Source: JACKDX01 sp964640175
GTDB taxonomy: Bacteria > Myxococcota_A > Polyangia > Polyangiales > GCA-016699535
Assembly: GCA_964640175.1 (NCBI GenBank)
Contig: CAZXFW010000001.1
Location: 310,001 to 374,000, forward strand
Length of the DNA stretch: 64,000 nucleotides
Direction: 5' to 3'
A model generated the notes under the pieces. The model had not been told where the DNA came from and searched no databases. It was given only the letters and a program-made list of their open reading frames with translations. Position 1 is the stretch's first letter. Each line of letters starts with the position of its first letter. The position numbers and the translations under genes were made by a program. Below, piece after piece: positions 63,597-64,000 of this stretch.

Positions 63597-64000
63597 TTAG
63601 CCAGATTCTCGGCTACCAAGCCAACGTTCCGCTTCCAACGCTGCCATGCAACCTGTGCCAGCGGCAGTAATGGCTTGTCGAAACACATGATCTTGGGCAT
63701 CGCCTGCTACAAAAACTCCTTCAATGTTGGTTTTGGTGCTGTCGGGTTGTGTGACAATGTAGCCATTGTCGTCTCTTTGTAGGTAGTCGGCAAACATCGC
63801 CGTATTGGGGATATGGCCAATTGCAATAAAAAGCCCTTGAGTGGGATAGAGGCTGGTTTCGCCGGTTTGAACATTTTCGACCTTCAGGCCCGTCACAGTC
63901 CCTTTTTCCACGTCCAGCACTTCTTTGACGACGGTATGCCATAAGAACTTGATCTTCGGGTGCTTCTTGGCGCGCTCCTGCATAATCTGAGAGGCACGCA
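63597..64000 (-). CDS. trxB: Thioredoxin reductase, C-terminal part (partial)
   Basis: This is the C-terminal portion of a thioredoxin reductase, the FAD/NADPH enzyme that reduces thioredoxin. The visible frame continues without a break to the right edge (RASQIMQERA, as in TrxB), so the gene is truncated by the window. GLFIAIGHIPNT and GVFVAGDAQDHVFRQAITAAGTGCMAALEAERWL are characteristic of TrxB. The redox CxxC and the NADPH and FAD N-terminal parts lie beyond the window. It is followed 109 bp later by the pseudokinase gene on the same strand. Confidence 0.93.
   Translation of the reverse strand, partial: RASQIMQERAKKHPKIKFLWHTVVKEVLDVEKGTVTGLKVENVQTGETSLYPTQGLFIAIGHIPNTAMFADYLQRDDNGYIVTQPDSTKTNIEGVFVAGDAQDHVFRQAITAAGTGCMAALEAERWLGSRESG

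Noticed and set aside
1..64000. CRISPR arrays, tRNA or rRNA genes, insertion sequences, phage genes
   Set aside because: No regularly spaced repeats, cloverleaf-like intergenic space, transposase or integrase motifs, or phage structural genes were seen, and the intergenic spaces are too short for most of them.

Overview
The window is a dense stretch of ordinary bacterial chromosome. It holds about 60 protein genes on both strands, many sharing 1-10 bp overlaps, and no gap without a gene exceeds about 250 bp. No rRNA, tRNA, CRISPR array, insertion sequence or prophage was seen. Several features suggest a Myxococcota or other deltaproteobacterial-type Gram-negative of moderate GC: an AgmX/PglI-type TonB-like protein, an FHA-CpaF fusion, a PEGA-domain protein, a GldG/DUF4340 ABC cluster, the PrkA-YeaH-SpoVR operon, a long CcmD-family protein, and a protease with a MYXO-CTERM-like tail. 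This placement is inference; no marker gene was compared.

Layout of 0-20 kb. A pyruvate-dehydrogenase-type E2 enters from the left edge and is followed by a TPR protein. A seven-gene minus-strand operon (8.9 to 1.1 kb) encodes an ABC ATPase, permease, GldG-like protein, DUF4340 protein, a DHH-like protein, PssA and a GlcD-type oxidase. After a TPR protein and a lipoprotein comes a plus-strand run: bifunctional Rel, a TrmH-family methyltransferase, PBP1A, a lytic transglycosylase and an MscS-type channel (stringent response and cell wall). A GT-C membrane protein and an Mrp ATPase follow.

Layout of 20-41.8 kb. A minus-strand operon runs CcmC, CcmD-like, a 42-residue membrane protein, an acyl-CoA dehydrogenase and a predicted lipoprotein kinase of the FAM20/HipA type. 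It is divergent from an ArsA-like ATPase, which precedes GcvPB. Next come adenosine deaminase, a four-gene operon (PilZ, M36-like protease, unknown, GT-C), an M16 protease with a PpiD/SurA-like chaperone, and a carbon-metabolism block (two-subunit transketolase, fructose-1,6-bisphosphatase) that also contains an FHA-CpaF-like protein without its Walker A lysine and an EVE-domain protein.

Layout of 41.9-64 kb. This part holds an AI-2E-family transporter, CysE, and the operon Smr, CysQ, OtsA, OtsB (3'-phosphoadenosine turnover and trehalose). MgtE, a cystathionine synthase/lyase, a lipoprotein, PrkA-YeaH-SpoVR and divergent PhoH follow. The end is a PEGA-RsmD-CoaD run, glyoxalase II, an exonuclease, a cyclic-nucleotide-binding protein, a type IV pilin-like protein coupled to a pentapeptide-repeat pseudokinase, and thioredoxin reductase leaving the right edge.

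The items most worth a second look are the secreted FAM20-like kinase in a cytochrome c maturation operon, the pseudokinase-pilin pair, three family members that have lost or rearranged signature residues (Mrp, FHA-CpaF, DHH-like), and a perfect 24-bp palindrome upstream of rel.
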